In this document: piece by piece, positions 1 through 7,451 of the stretch
Numbering within the stretch: position 1 is the stretch's first letter
Layout: each line of letters begins with the position of its first letter
Assembly: GCA_037968895.1 (NCBI GenBank)
Contig: JBBKWJ010000320.1
Span: 1 to 14,398 of the forward strand
Origin: JBBKWJ01 sp037968895
GTDB taxonomy: Bacteria; Actinomycetota; Acidimicrobiia; Acidimicrobiales; SZUA-35
Reading direction: 5' to 3'
DNA length: 14,398 bases
Translations under genes and position numbers: made by a program
The notes under the pieces: generated by a model
Database searches by the model: none
Seen by the model: only the letters and a program-made list of their open reading frames with translations
What the model was told of the DNA's origin: nothing

Positions 1-499
1 GGGCACTGCCGCTCAGTCTGCGTTTACCCCACGCTGGATCGCCCAGTCTCCAGCGTGGATCGACATCCTGGCGGCCGGCGATTTGGCTCCATACCTCACC
101 GAGCATGTGTGGATTGCAGCGTTGGCCCAAGAGTGGGGCTTCGAAGGATCAGCGGATATGACCGCCATGGTCGAGCGTGTCGCCAAGTACAAGTCAGACC
201 AGGCGCCGAGCTACTACTTCACCTTCGGCTATATCCAGGCCTGGGCAACCCATCAGTTGCTTGAGGCGGCCGTTGCCAGCGGCGACCTCAGCCGCGACGG
301 ACTCATCTCGGCGATGAACGGCCTTGATGAACTGAACTTCGGTGACCTTGGCCCCGCCTACACCTACGGGCCACCAGAAGATCGGAACCCGCCGCGGTTC
401 ACAACGATCTTCGAGGTCGACGTCAACAAGCCGTTTGCCCTCGGGGCGCTTGCTCCGGACATCACATCGGACGCTGCTGCGGCCTATGAGTTTGGCTAA
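1..499 (+). CDS. ABC transporter substrate-binding protein, branched-chain amino acid type (3' end only)
   Basis: The reading frame is open from base 2 to the TAA at 497-499, so only about the last 165 residues are present and the start lies outside the window. The visible part resembles the C-terminal lobe of type I periplasmic binding proteins (Peripla_BP_6, LivK-like), which capture amino acids, amides or related small molecules outside the cell and deliver them to an ABC permease. Supporting features are the aromatic, hinge-like SYYFTFGYIQAW segment, the LSRDGLISAMNGL helix typical of the 'step-through-treatment' end of these proteins, and a late GPAYTYGP segment followed by a strand ending in a short tail. 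TTG at 83 could be read as a start, but the frame continues upstream with family-like sequence (WIAQSPAWIDILAAG), so it is internal. The ligand cannot be told from this fragment. Confidence 0.72.
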   Translation, partial: GTAAQSAFTPRWIAQSPAWIDILAAGDLAPYLTEHVWIAALAQEWGFEGSADMTAMVERVAKYKSDQAPSYYFTFGYIQAWATHQLLEAAVASGDLSRDGLISAMNGLDELNFGDLGPAYTYGPPEDRNPPRFTTIFEVDVNKPFALGALAPDITSDAAAAYEFG

Positions 500-537
500 G
501 CGGGATACTCGTCGCCCATAGGGCGATTGGGTGAAAG

Positions 538-569
538 TTGTGCCGCCGACCGCTTGGTCGGCGGCACAA
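538..569. terminator. Bidirectional Rho-independent-type terminator hairpin
   Basis: This is a perfect 14-bp inverted repeat: TTGTGCCGCCGACC at 538-551, a four-base loop GCTT, and GGTCGGCGGCACAA at 556-569. It lies between two convergent genes, 38 bases after the stop at 499 and 16 bases before the minus-strand stop at 586. The stem is GC-rich, flanked by A/T on the outer ends, and followed by a short T run on the plus side (CCGTTTT). It can end transcription arriving from either side. Confidence 0.85.
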
Positions 570-585
570 TCCGTTTTGGCTCGGT

Positions 586-1731
586 CTAGACGGCAGCTGG
601 TTTACCGAGGCGGTCTTCGAGCGCCTTGGCAACGAATCGTTGCACGATTGGCTCAAACGGGAACGAAAGATGGCTGCCCGAATACCAACAGATCTCGGGC
701 TCGTCCCAGTGTTCCCAGAGCGCACGCACATTGCCGGGGCGAACCCATCGGTCGACGAGGCCCCCGTAGATGTAGAGCGACTCCTTGGAGGCAACAGGCT
801 CCATCGCCAATGGCGAAACAACTTTGGTAATTCGCTCAAGTGAGCGCCAGCTGAGTCCCCACTGTTCGTAGAAGGGAGGCAGCAGCGGTTCGACGGTGCG
901 ACGGACGCCGCGAACAAGGTCGGCCTCTGGAACTCCTGCGATGACCAGATCGAGATCGTCCTCGAAGCAGGCGAGCAACGATGCGAAGTAGCCGCCGAGC
1001 GAAATGCCAGACACGCCAATGGCTAGCGGCTCTTGGGTTTCCGCGATCCATGCTTTGAGGCGGCGAATATCCCAGATGGCCTGGGCCGCAGTGTGAACGG
1101 TGTTCATTGCGCCACCGGTAAGCACTCGATCACCGGATGATCCTTCGGCTCGTGGTCCGTGGAGTGGTGAAATCGGAAAGGCCAAGTTGTAGCCAAGGTG
1201 GTGGAGCTTCCGTGCGCCGAATGCGAGGAAGTCGACCTCGGGTAAGCCGGTCCGGTAGCCGTTGACGCAGAGTAGCCACGGTCGGGGTGCGCCTTCATGA
1301 CGCATGATCCAGGCATGTGCGGTCCGGTTCTTCTCGTAGCCGAGCCAGCGGTCGCGACCCGGCTCGTCGGGGTGCGGCTCATACTCGCTTGGCACCTTCA
1401 GATGCTCGAAGCTGGTCCCGATGGCCTTCCGCCGCTCCAAGACTGGTTTCCGGAAACTCGGTGGATCGATGTGATACGACCGCGGGTCGTCGACCCAGCC
1501 CTTTTCGTTAAACATCTCGACGCCGTCGCCGAGCTCTGTACGGAGGCGACGACGAAAGAGGGTGCTAGGCGCTCGAAGGCGGTTGTTCGCGCTTTCGGTC
1601 TGCAGCGTCATTTCGTCGGTTAGCCACTTCGCCACCAGCAATGGAGTGATGCGGGGCCGAGGAAGGTCGTCCTCACGGTGTCCGACAACCCAGTCTTTGG
1701 TTTGTTCTGCGACTTCGCGAACTATCTTCAT
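586..1731 (-). CDS. Alpha/beta hydrolase, ABHD18-like
   Basis: This is a 381-residue alpha/beta-hydrolase fold protein. The nucleophile elbow is G-I-S-L-G-G at residues 242-247, with Ser244 as the predicted nucleophile. An Asp at about 327 (GGLVDRWV) and His354 (GSHLSF) can complete the triad. The stretch from WLLCVNGY (152-159) through PLHGPRAEG (189-197) to the AIWDIRRLKAW helix before the elbow resembles the ABHD18 (DUF2048) branch, whose substrate is poorly known. No signal peptide is seen, so the protein is probably cytoplasmic. The ATG at 1731 is preceded by AGAGGA, with AGGA ending five bases upstream, which supports this start. The gene lies 65 bases downstream of the SulP permease on the same strand and may be co-transcribed. 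The gap is AT-rich and could hold its own promoter. The fold is certain; substrate and exact family are not. Confidence 0.8.
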   Translation of the reverse strand: MKIVREVAEQTKDWVVGHREDDLPRPRITPLLVAKWLTDEMTLQTESANNRLRAPSTLFRRRLRTELGDGVEMFNEKGWVDDPRSYHIDPPSFRKPVLERRKAIGTSFEHLKVPSEYEPHPDEPGRDRWLGYEKNRTAHAWIMRHEGAPRPWLLCVNGYRTGLPEVDFLAFGARKLHHLGYNLAFPISPLHGPRAEGSSGDRVLTGGAMNTVHTAAQAIWDIRRLKAWIAETQEPLAIGVSGISLGGYFASLLACFEDDLDLVIAGVPEADLVRGVRRTVEPLLPPFYEQWGLSWRSLERITKVVSPLAMEPVASKESLYIYGGLVDRWVRPGNVRALWEHWDEPEICWYSGSHLSFPFEPIVQRFVAKALEDRLGKPAAV

Positions 1732-1796
1732 CGTGGTCCTCTCACAAACCTCTCATATTACTATTCATCGGTCTGGGCGGAATATTCGTGAGCCGG

Positions 1797-3476
1797 TCAT
1801 ATCTCCGACTTCAGGTCAGCCTTTGCCGCTCGGACACCCTGCGAAATCGTTCGCCACATGTGGTCGCGGCCGAGAAGTTCGATGACCCCCGTGGCTTCTA
1901 ACACCTTCCGGGCGGGATACATGAGCCGTACGACGTATATGTCGATATTGCGCTTACGAAGGCGTTGAATTAATGAAGCGAGTTCGTCGGCACTGGTGAT
2001 ATCGAGCTGATCTGTGGCTTCGAGATCGAGCACGATTGCTGCGGTGTCCGGAGCCGCCTCGATTGCGTCCATAACGAGCGCGGTCGCCCTCGCCGAGTTG
2101 ACCCAGAACAGGGGCGCGCTCAGCCGGATGACAAGAATCCCGTCGACTGTCTTTCGATTTGGTTTGCGGCTGAGTGAACCCCAGGCTGCCTTCTCGCTTT
2201 TCACTTTTCCGAGGATGTCGACCTCGAGCTTCCCAGATCGATAGACCAGGCCGAGCACTGATTGGGCGATCGCAGCGAGGAGACCGTAGAGCACGCCGAG
2301 CACAAGAACGCCAACAAGCGCCGCTACCGCTGAGACGAAGTCGTTTCGACGAATCTTGCGATAGCGGGCGATGGCCTTTGCATCCATCAAGCCCCAGACG
2401 GCCTGGATAACGATGGCGGACAGCACCGCTTTCGGTAGCGCTTCAAGCGACGACGCAAAAAGCAACAATGCGACAATAGCGATCACGGCCGCAGCAAGAC
2501 TCGTGAGCTGGGTGCGAGCTCCCGCCCTGTCCGCAGTTGCGGTCTTTGACAGGCTGCCAGCGACACCGAGGCCGCCCATGAGACCGCTCGCGATGTTCGC
2601 CGCCCCGGTGGCAACAAGTTCCTGGTCGGCGACTGTTCGGTAGCCGTTGCGAACTGCGAAAAGCCGGGCAGCACTGAGTGACTCGGCGAGTCCCACCATG
2701 GCAAGGGCCGCCCCCGATATGACCAGCTCGCCATAGTTGGATAGGTCGACGGCAGGGAGTGACGGTCGGGGAATGCCGCCCGGGACCGATCCGATCAATT
2801 CCACATCTCGCGAAGTCAGGTCGAGGTTGCGTGAGGCGACCAACGCGCCAACGACGAGCAGGAGACCCCAAGGTCCACTTCGTTGAGCGCGTGACCCGGC
2901 GAATAGAAAGATAAGGGCTCCAATGCCAATAAGCGCAGTTGGCGTATGGAATTCGCCTGCCGCATCGATGATGCCAATCACCCGGCCGAGGCCTGTTCCG
3001 CTCACTCGGCCGAGGCCGAGCAGCACCGGGATCTCGCCAATGATGATGCCGATCGAGAGCCCAAAGACGAAACCAGTCACGATTGGTTTGGAGAGAAACT
3101 CGGCCACCCATCCAATGCGTAACGTGCCAGCAAGAACAAGGAGCAAACCAGAAATGACGGCGAGAGCTGCAACGAGTCCAAGCGCATCACTTCCGGTTGC
3201 CCCGTTGGCGACCACGATCGACCCCGTCAGCGCAGACACGGTGGAGACTGGGCCGACTACGAGCTGAGGTGATGACCCAAAGAACGCATATACGAGCAGT
3301 GCGGGAGGTATGGCGTAGAGGCCGGCTTGGACGGGAACTCCAGCCAAAGCGGCGTAGCCAAGTGCCTGGGGAATCATCAGAGCAGACACCAATACCGCGG
3401 CGAGCAGATCGCGCCGTGCCGATAGGGTCTGGCTGTGTCCTCGTGGCAACCAAGGCCGTGGGTTGAGAAACTGCAT
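1797..3476 (-). CDS. SulP family anion permease (SLC26-type) with C-terminal STAS domain
   Basis: This 559-residue inner-membrane transporter belongs to the SulP/SLC26 family, which moves sulfate, bicarbonate or other anions, often with Na+ or H+. The N-terminal signature is clear: RRDLLAAVLVSALMIPQALG (21-40), AALAGVPVQAGLYAIPPALL and the conserved VVGPVSTVSALTG core, followed by about ten more hydrophobic helices. Residues about 444-555 form a STAS domain with a typical beta strand and turn (IVLDLEATDQLDITSADEL). STAS domains regulate such carriers and may bind nucleotides. The length is normal for the family. The ATG at 3476 has no clear Shine-Dalgarno; a TAAGCT box ten bases upstream would suit a nearly leaderless transcript. 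It ends with TGA, so TGA still acts as an ordinary stop in this genome. The transported anion cannot be read from sequence. Confidence 0.92.
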   Translation of the reverse strand: MQFLNPRPWLPRGHSQTLSARRDLLAAVLVSALMIPQALGYAALAGVPVQAGLYAIPPALLVYAFFGSSPQLVVGPVSTVSALTGSIVVANGATGSDALGLVAALAVISGLLLVLAGTLRIGWVAEFLSKPIVTGFVFGLSIGIIIGEIPVLLGLGRVSGTGLGRVIGIIDAAGEFHTPTALIGIGALIFLFAGSRAQRSGPWGLLLVVGALVASRNLDLTSRDVELIGSVPGGIPRPSLPAVDLSNYGELVISGAALAMVGLAESLSAARLFAVRNGYRTVADQELVATGAANIASGLMGGLGVAGSLSKTATADRAGARTQLTSLAAAVIAIVALLLFASSLEALPKAVLSAIVIQAVWGLMDAKAIARYRKIRRNDFVSAVAALVGVLVLGVLYGLLAAIAQSVLGLVYRSGKLEVDILGKVKSEKAAWGSLSRKPNRKTVDGILVIRLSAPLFWVNSARATALVMDAIEAAPDTAAIVLDLEATDQLDITSADELASLIQRLRKRNIDIYVVRLMYPARKVLEATGVIELLGRDHMWRTISQGVRAAKADLKSEI

Positions 3477-3636
3477 GAAGAATCGAAGCTTAGACTGCGG
3501 AGTCGGGTGGGTTGGACTTCGTTACATCTGGCCCGTGGTTTCCACGTAAGGCGGGCTGAATCTGGCATGATGTACCAAGCCTGCGGGTGGAGCTTCGTTC
3601 CCATGAACCGCAATTCACAACAGACCGGCACGTATC

Positions 3637-4119
3637 TTGACTAAGCGAGTAAGAATCGATCCGACTCCGATCGGATGGCGAGAGTGGGTTTCACTACCTG
3701 ATCTGGGTGTCTCGTGGGTCAAGGCCAAGGTCGACACAGGGGCTCGGTCATCGTCGTTGCACGCGTTTGACATGGTTATTGAAGATAGAAACGGTCAGCC
3801 CTGGGTTCGTTTCGAAATCCATCCCTGGCAGCACTCCGCTGGTGATGCACTCATCGCTGAAGTGCCCGTGCACGAGTTTCGTGACGTCAAGAGTTCGTCT
3901 GGCACCGTGCAGCGTCGACCTGTAATCAGGACAGTCGTGAATTTTGGTCAGTCTCAACGAATGATCGATCTGACGCTGACCCGCCGAGACGAGATGGGTT
4001 TCCGGATGCTTTTGGGGCGTGAAGCCTTGCGAGGTCAGTTTGTTGTTGATCCTGGACGGTCGTTCCTTAGTGGGAAGCCGCCGTCTGTTGTTCGCCGAGC
4101 AAATCGAGGAAAAGAATAA
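3637..4119 (+). CDS. RimB-like retropepsin-type protease (ATP-dependent zinc protease family, COG4067)
   Basis: This 160-residue protein begins with the family signature: IGWREWVSLPDLGVSWVKAK (12-31), then V-D-T-G-A-R (32-37), where Asp33 in DTGA is the retropepsin-like catalytic motif. The second hallmark is GFRMLLGREAL (121-131). In Pseudomonas the homologous RimB acts with RimK and RimA to control glutamylation of ribosomal protein S6; whether this protein is proteolytic or regulatory is not shown by sequence. The length is normal for a stand-alone member. TTG at 3637 is chosen because an in-frame TGA at 3604 blocks extension and no ATG or GTG lies nearby. No good Shine-Dalgarno is visible. 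It is the first gene of a tight operon; its TAA overlaps the next ATG by one base. Confidence 0.85.
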   Translation: MTKRVRIDPTPIGWREWVSLPDLGVSWVKAKVDTGARSSSLHAFDMVIEDRNGQPWVRFEIHPWQHSAGDALIAEVPVHEFRDVKSSSGTVQRRPVIRTVVNFGQSQRMIDLTLTRRDEMGFRMLLGREALRGQFVVDPGRSFLSGKPPSVVRRANRGKE

Positions 4120-5096
4120 TGGCAGTCAAGAGGCGCCCCAGCTTGAAGATCGGTGACGGAGAAACCAAACCCGGCTTCCGCGGCCGTGTTGAGCTACCGA
4201 TCAGTCGCCTTGTCAACGGTTCGCCGCTCGCTCTGCCCGTGCTTACTGTGCACGGCCGACACGAAGGTCCGACCGTATGGGTGAGCGCCGCCGTGCATGG
4301 CGACGAGGTGAACGGGGTCGAGATCATTCGCCGTGTTCTCGCTGATCTGGATCCTCGCGAACTACGAGGCACCGTGCTGGCGATCCCCGTCGTCAACGGC
4401 CCCGGCTTTATTGCTGGCAGCCGTTACTTGCCTGACCGTCGTGATCTCAATCGTTCGTTCCCCGGTTCGCCCCGTGGTTCGCTAGCGGGCCGTATCGCGA
4501 ACCTCTTCGTCACTGAGATTGTGGCTCGCTGTTCGGTCGGAATCGACCTCCACACCGGCTCTGATCACCGCACCAACCTGCCCCAAGTTCGAGGCGATCT
4601 CGACGACGAGAAGACGCTCGAACTGGCCCACGCGTTTGGTGCTCCCGTCATGCTTCATGCACCGATACGACCAGGGTCATTGCGTCAAGCCGCCTCGACT
4701 AAGGGTGCGACTGTGCTCCTCTACGAGGGCGGCGAAGCGTGGCGCTATCAAGAGTCGGCGATAGCGATCGGAACCCGCGGAGTTCGTCGAGTCCTCGAGA
4801 CCCTCGACATGGTCGACGTGGCTGACGGAGCATATGTCACCGATACCGAAGTTTCCCGCTGCGAGAATGCTCGCTGGGTCCGAGTGCGGAGGAGTGGTAT
4901 GGTGCAACTCTGGGTCCAACCAGGAGACGTCGTTTCGAAAGGCCAGCCTGTTGGCCAGATCCACGACGCCTTTGGTCAGCACCTAAGCCGAATCAACGCA
5001 ACGGTCGATGGGATCGTGATTGGCCTAAACCTACATCCCATCGTTAATCAAGGTGACGCCGTCATGAACATCGCCCAACCCCATATGGAGTCGTAA
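4119..5096 (+). CDS. Succinylglutamate desuccinylase/aspartoacylase family metallohydrolase
   Basis: This 325-residue zinc-dependent amidohydrolase belongs to the AstE/AspA branch of the M14 fold (PF04952, COG3608). Zinc ligands are visible as H60-G-D-E63 and His145 in DLHTG (143-147). The substrate-binding DLNRSFPG motif is at 109-116, and YEGGE (202-206) supplies the likely catalytic Glu. The C-terminal part (about 255-320) is a beta-rich lipoyl-like cap, with WVQPGDVVSKGQPVGQI typical of the family. Such enzymes cleave N-acyl or peptide-like amide bonds on acidic amino acids. Placed between a RimB-like protein and a RimK-type ligase, it could trim or recycle glutamate adducts; that is inference. 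GAGGA at 4106-4110 sits eight bases before the ATG, which overlaps the preceding stop as TAATG, suggesting translational coupling. Confidence 0.88.
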   Translation: MAVKRRPSLKIGDGETKPGFRGRVELPISRLVNGSPLALPVLTVHGRHEGPTVWVSAAVHGDEVNGVEIIRRVLADLDPRELRGTVLAIPVVNGPGFIAGSRYLPDRRDLNRSFPGSPRGSLAGRIANLFVTEIVARCSVGIDLHTGSDHRTNLPQVRGDLDDEKTLELAHAFGAPVMLHAPIRPGSLRQAASTKGATVLLYEGGEAWRYQESAIAIGTRGVRRVLETLDMVDVADGAYVTDTEVSRCENARWVRVRRSGMVQLWVQPGDVVSKGQPVGQIHDAFGQHLSRINATVDGIVIGLNLHPIVNQGDAVMNIAQPHMES

Positions 5097-6289
5097 TGCG
5101 TCTTGCTATTTTGTCCCGAGCCCCAAAGAGCTACAGCACCATGCGACTAAAAGTCGCGGCGCTCGACCGCGGGCACGAGGTCGACGTGTTGAACACCCTG
5201 CGTCTCGCGATCGATCTTGCGGGCGACGAACCCGATCTGCAGTATCGCGGAAAGCACATCGACGACTACGACGCAATTATTCCAAGAATCGGCGCGTCGA
5301 TCACCTACTTCGGTCTTGCCGTTGTTCGCCAGTTCGAGCAGATGGACGTCTATACGCCGAACAGCTCAAACGGCATTCTTAACTCCCGAGACAAGCTCAG
5401 GTCGCTGCAGATCCTGGCTCGCCACGACGTGAAAATCCCGGCCTCAACCTTCGTGCGAGACCGACTTGATGTTGTACCTGCCATCAAGCGCGTCGGCGGT
5501 GCTCCCGTCATCATCAAAATACTTGAGGGCACCCAAGGAATCGGCGTCATTCTGGCGCCAGACGCCAAGATCGCTGAAGCCATCATCGAGACACTCCACA
5601 CCACTGGCACCAACGTGTTGTTGCAGAAATTCATCGCCGAAAGCAGGGGTCGTGACATTCGGGCTCTGGTCGTCGGCGATCGTGTCGTCGCTGCGATGCG
5701 ACGGGTTGCCGAGGGTGATGAATTCCGCAGCAATGTGCACCGGGGCGGAAGCGCCCAGGCCATCGACATCGCTCCCGAATACGAAGCCGCCGCGATCAAG
5801 GCCGCTCAGATCATGGGGCTGAAGGCCGCCGGTGTCGACATGCTAGAGAGCGACGAGGGTCCGATGATTCTCGAGGTCAACTCTTCGCCTGGTCTCGAAG
5901 GCATCGAAACGTCGACCGGGCTCGACATTGCGGGCGCAATGATCGACCACGTTGCCAATCAAGTCGCGTTCCCCGAACTCGACGTCCGTCAACGTCTCAC
6001 CGTAAGCACCGGCTACGGAGTAGCCGAGCTTCTCATTCGAGACGACTCGGAATTCGTGGGGTCGACTATCGAAGCGTCTGGGCTGCGCGAACAAGACATC
6101 ACCGTATTGTCACTCCATCGCGACACCACCGTTATCCCTAACCCCAAAGTGACACGGGTACTCGAGGCAAACGACCGCCTTCTCTGCTTCGGTAACCTCG
6201 ACAAGATGCGTTCGCTTATCCCCGCTCGGCGCAAGCGTCGGGCCAAGGTTAAGGATCTGCCATCCACGCCGTTGGTCCACGAGGACTAG
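5096..6289 (+). CDS. rimK: RimK-type ATP-grasp alpha-L-glutamate ligase fused to an RCK_C (TrkA-C) domain
   Basis: This is a 397-residue protein. Residues 1-290 match RimK, which uses ATP to add glutamate to the C-terminus of ribosomal protein S6 or to make poly-glutamate. Visible landmarks are the N-terminal strand RLAILSR, the RIGAS turn (64-68), the nucleotide-binding VIIKILEGTQGIGVIL (138-153), FIAESRGRDIRALVVGDRV (179-197), and the metal-binding end GVDML (246-250) and LEVNSSPGLEGIE (259-271). RimK is usually about 300 residues. The extra residues 301-375 read as an RCK_C domain: GVAELLIRDDSEFVG, then LREQDITVLSLHRD, then PNPKVTRVLEANDRLLCFG. A basic tail (KRRAK) follows. GGAG at 5087-5090 and a TAATG overlap with the preceding stop support the ATG. 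RCK_C domains bind small ligands, in several cases c-di-AMP, so ligand control of the ligase is a reasonable inference. The protein substrate is unproven. Confidence 0.88.
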   Translation: MRLAILSRAPKSYSTMRLKVAALDRGHEVDVLNTLRLAIDLAGDEPDLQYRGKHIDDYDAIIPRIGASITYFGLAVVRQFEQMDVYTPNSSNGILNSRDKLRSLQILARHDVKIPASTFVRDRLDVVPAIKRVGGAPVIIKILEGTQGIGVILAPDAKIAEAIIETLHTTGTNVLLQKFIAESRGRDIRALVVGDRVVAAMRRVAEGDEFRSNVHRGGSAQAIDIAPEYEAAAIKAAQIMGLKAAGVDMLESDEGPMILEVNSSPGLEGIETSTGLDIAGAMIDHVANQVAFPELDVRQRLTVSTGYGVAELLIRDDSEFVGSTIEASGLREQDITVLSLHRDTTVIPNPKVTRVLEANDRLLCFGNLDKMRSLIPARRKRRAKVKDLPSTPLVHED

Positions 6290-6299
6290 CGCTGAGGGG

Positions 6300-7433
6300 T
6301 TAGCGAGACAACGTTGCAATGTTGCGGAGCCGACCGGTCACGACGGCGGCTCCGACAGCAACCACCGATGCAGTGAGTACGACAACACCGGCCCACCGAC
6401 TGGTTGACGACATCGTCTCGTCCATGAGCGCAATCACCATTGCGACGCTGGCCGAGAGCCAAGCTACAGCCGCGATTCGCAGTGACGCCCGTTCAATAAA
6501 TGTGAGTTCGGGGTCAGACGCAACTGCGGTCGCGGTAGCGCCATCGTCGCGCATGAGGTGCTCGATCCAACGCACCGGTGTAGTCACAGCCAGCACAACT
6601 GCCGGCGCCCACACGATGACGATTCCGGACAACCACACGCTGTCCGAAAGCGACATCCCCGTGTTGGAAGCCACGTTGGCGACGACTGCATCTGCGGCGT
6701 ACACCGCCAACGCAGTCGTTAGGAGCGCAAGTAGCGCTTTGACATATCGCAACACCAGGCCGCGGAGTTTTAGGACATGCCGCGCCATGCCAAATTCGAC
6801 CTTGGCGACCTCCTCGAGCAGCGGCCGCGAGGCCGACGCGGCGAGGTCGAAGAGCCCAGATGCACGACCAAGATCACCGTTTTCTTCGCTGGCCGTTCCG
6901 TAGACCTGGAGCTGCTTGTCAATCCGCTGTCTAGAGGCATCGTTGGTTGGCACGAGGAGCTCAACGATCCAAGGTCCGGAGCGAATCGCGTGCAGGTCTG
7001 CCGTCGCCGCTTCACCCAGCTCATCCGAGGGGAGTCGCAGCGCCGTCAGCGTAAACCGGGGAGTGAACACCGAGGTGCCGTTGTATTCCAGGTGGTTGGC
7101 GTGGAAGTAGAACCTGGTCAGATCGGCGAAGAGAAACCACAACGCTGCTGTGGGTACTGCCAACATGGCGATCACCGCCACAACGAGGAAGCCATCGACC
7201 GTGCTTACTCCGTCGGTCAGCAGCGACCGAACAACACCGGTAACTGAGTCACGAGCGACGACGGGTAGGACGACAAGCAAGCCAGCACCGGAAAGCATTC
7301 CGACCGCGATCCGGTGGAACGTCGACAACCTCACTTCGCAACGTGCGACGAACGCCCGCGCCGCTGCTCGTTCATCGAGCGAGAGTTCGCTCGCGTTGTC
7401 TGACGGCAAACGGGGCATCGATGCAGAAGGCAT
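6300..7433 (-). CDS. Unrecognised six-helix membrane protein
   Basis: I do not recognise the family of this 377-residue protein. It has about six hydrophobic segments (residues 41-60, 82-104, 230-252, 267-288, 318-337 and 346-366). A hydrophilic domain of about 120 residues (105-228), rich in charged residues and short helices, separates helices 2 and 3. The domain contains FTLTALRLPSDELGEAA, a possible short strand (GPWIVELLVP) and an amphipathic helix before helix 3. The first 35 residues are hydrophilic and acidic, without a signal peptide. ATG at 7433 is the first in-frame start after the upstream gene, which ends 18 bases away; Met6 (7418) is an alternative, and neither has a strong ribosome site. 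It is probably co-transcribed with the maleylpyruvate isomerase family gene. Its stop is only ten bases from the convergent rimK stop. Confidence 0.7.
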   Translation of the reverse strand: MPSASMPRLPSDNASELSLDERAAARAFVARCEVRLSTFHRIAVGMLSGAGLLVVLPVVARDSVTGVVRSLLTDGVSTVDGFLVVAVIAMLAVPTAALWFLFADLTRFYFHANHLEYNGTSVFTPRFTLTALRLPSDELGEAATADLHAIRSGPWIVELLVPTNDASRQRIDKQLQVYGTASEENGDLGRASGLFDLAASASRPLLEEVAKVEFGMARHVLKLRGLVLRYVKALLALLTTALAVYAADAVVANVASNTGMSLSDSVWLSGIVIVWAPAVVLAVTTPVRWIEHLMRDDGATATAVASDPELTFIERASLRIAAVAWLSASVAMVIALMDETMSSTSRWAGVVVLTASVVAVGAAVVTGRLRNIATLSR

Positions 7434-7451
7434 CAGCCCAGTATTGTCCGC

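Noticed and set aside
3477..3636. Riboswitch or clear promoter in the divergent gap between SulP and the RimB-like gene
   Set aside because: I see only weak boxes (TAAGCT at 3487-3492 toward SulP, and a CATGAT with extended TG toward the operon) with no good -35 partners and no convincing RNA fold.
5350..5799. Minus-strand open frame inside rimK
   Set aside because: It is opposite the conserved ATP-grasp core and has no recognisable protein features.
6287..6304. Terminator hairpin between rimK and the convergent membrane protein gene
   Set aside because: Only a four-base CGCT/AGCG pairing is possible, with no T run, so it is too weak to call.
6319..6903. Plus-strand open frame rich in Thr, Ala and Ser opposite the membrane protein
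   Set aside because: The composition is that of an antisense frame, and the minus frame has coherent transmembrane segments and ends neatly between neighbours.
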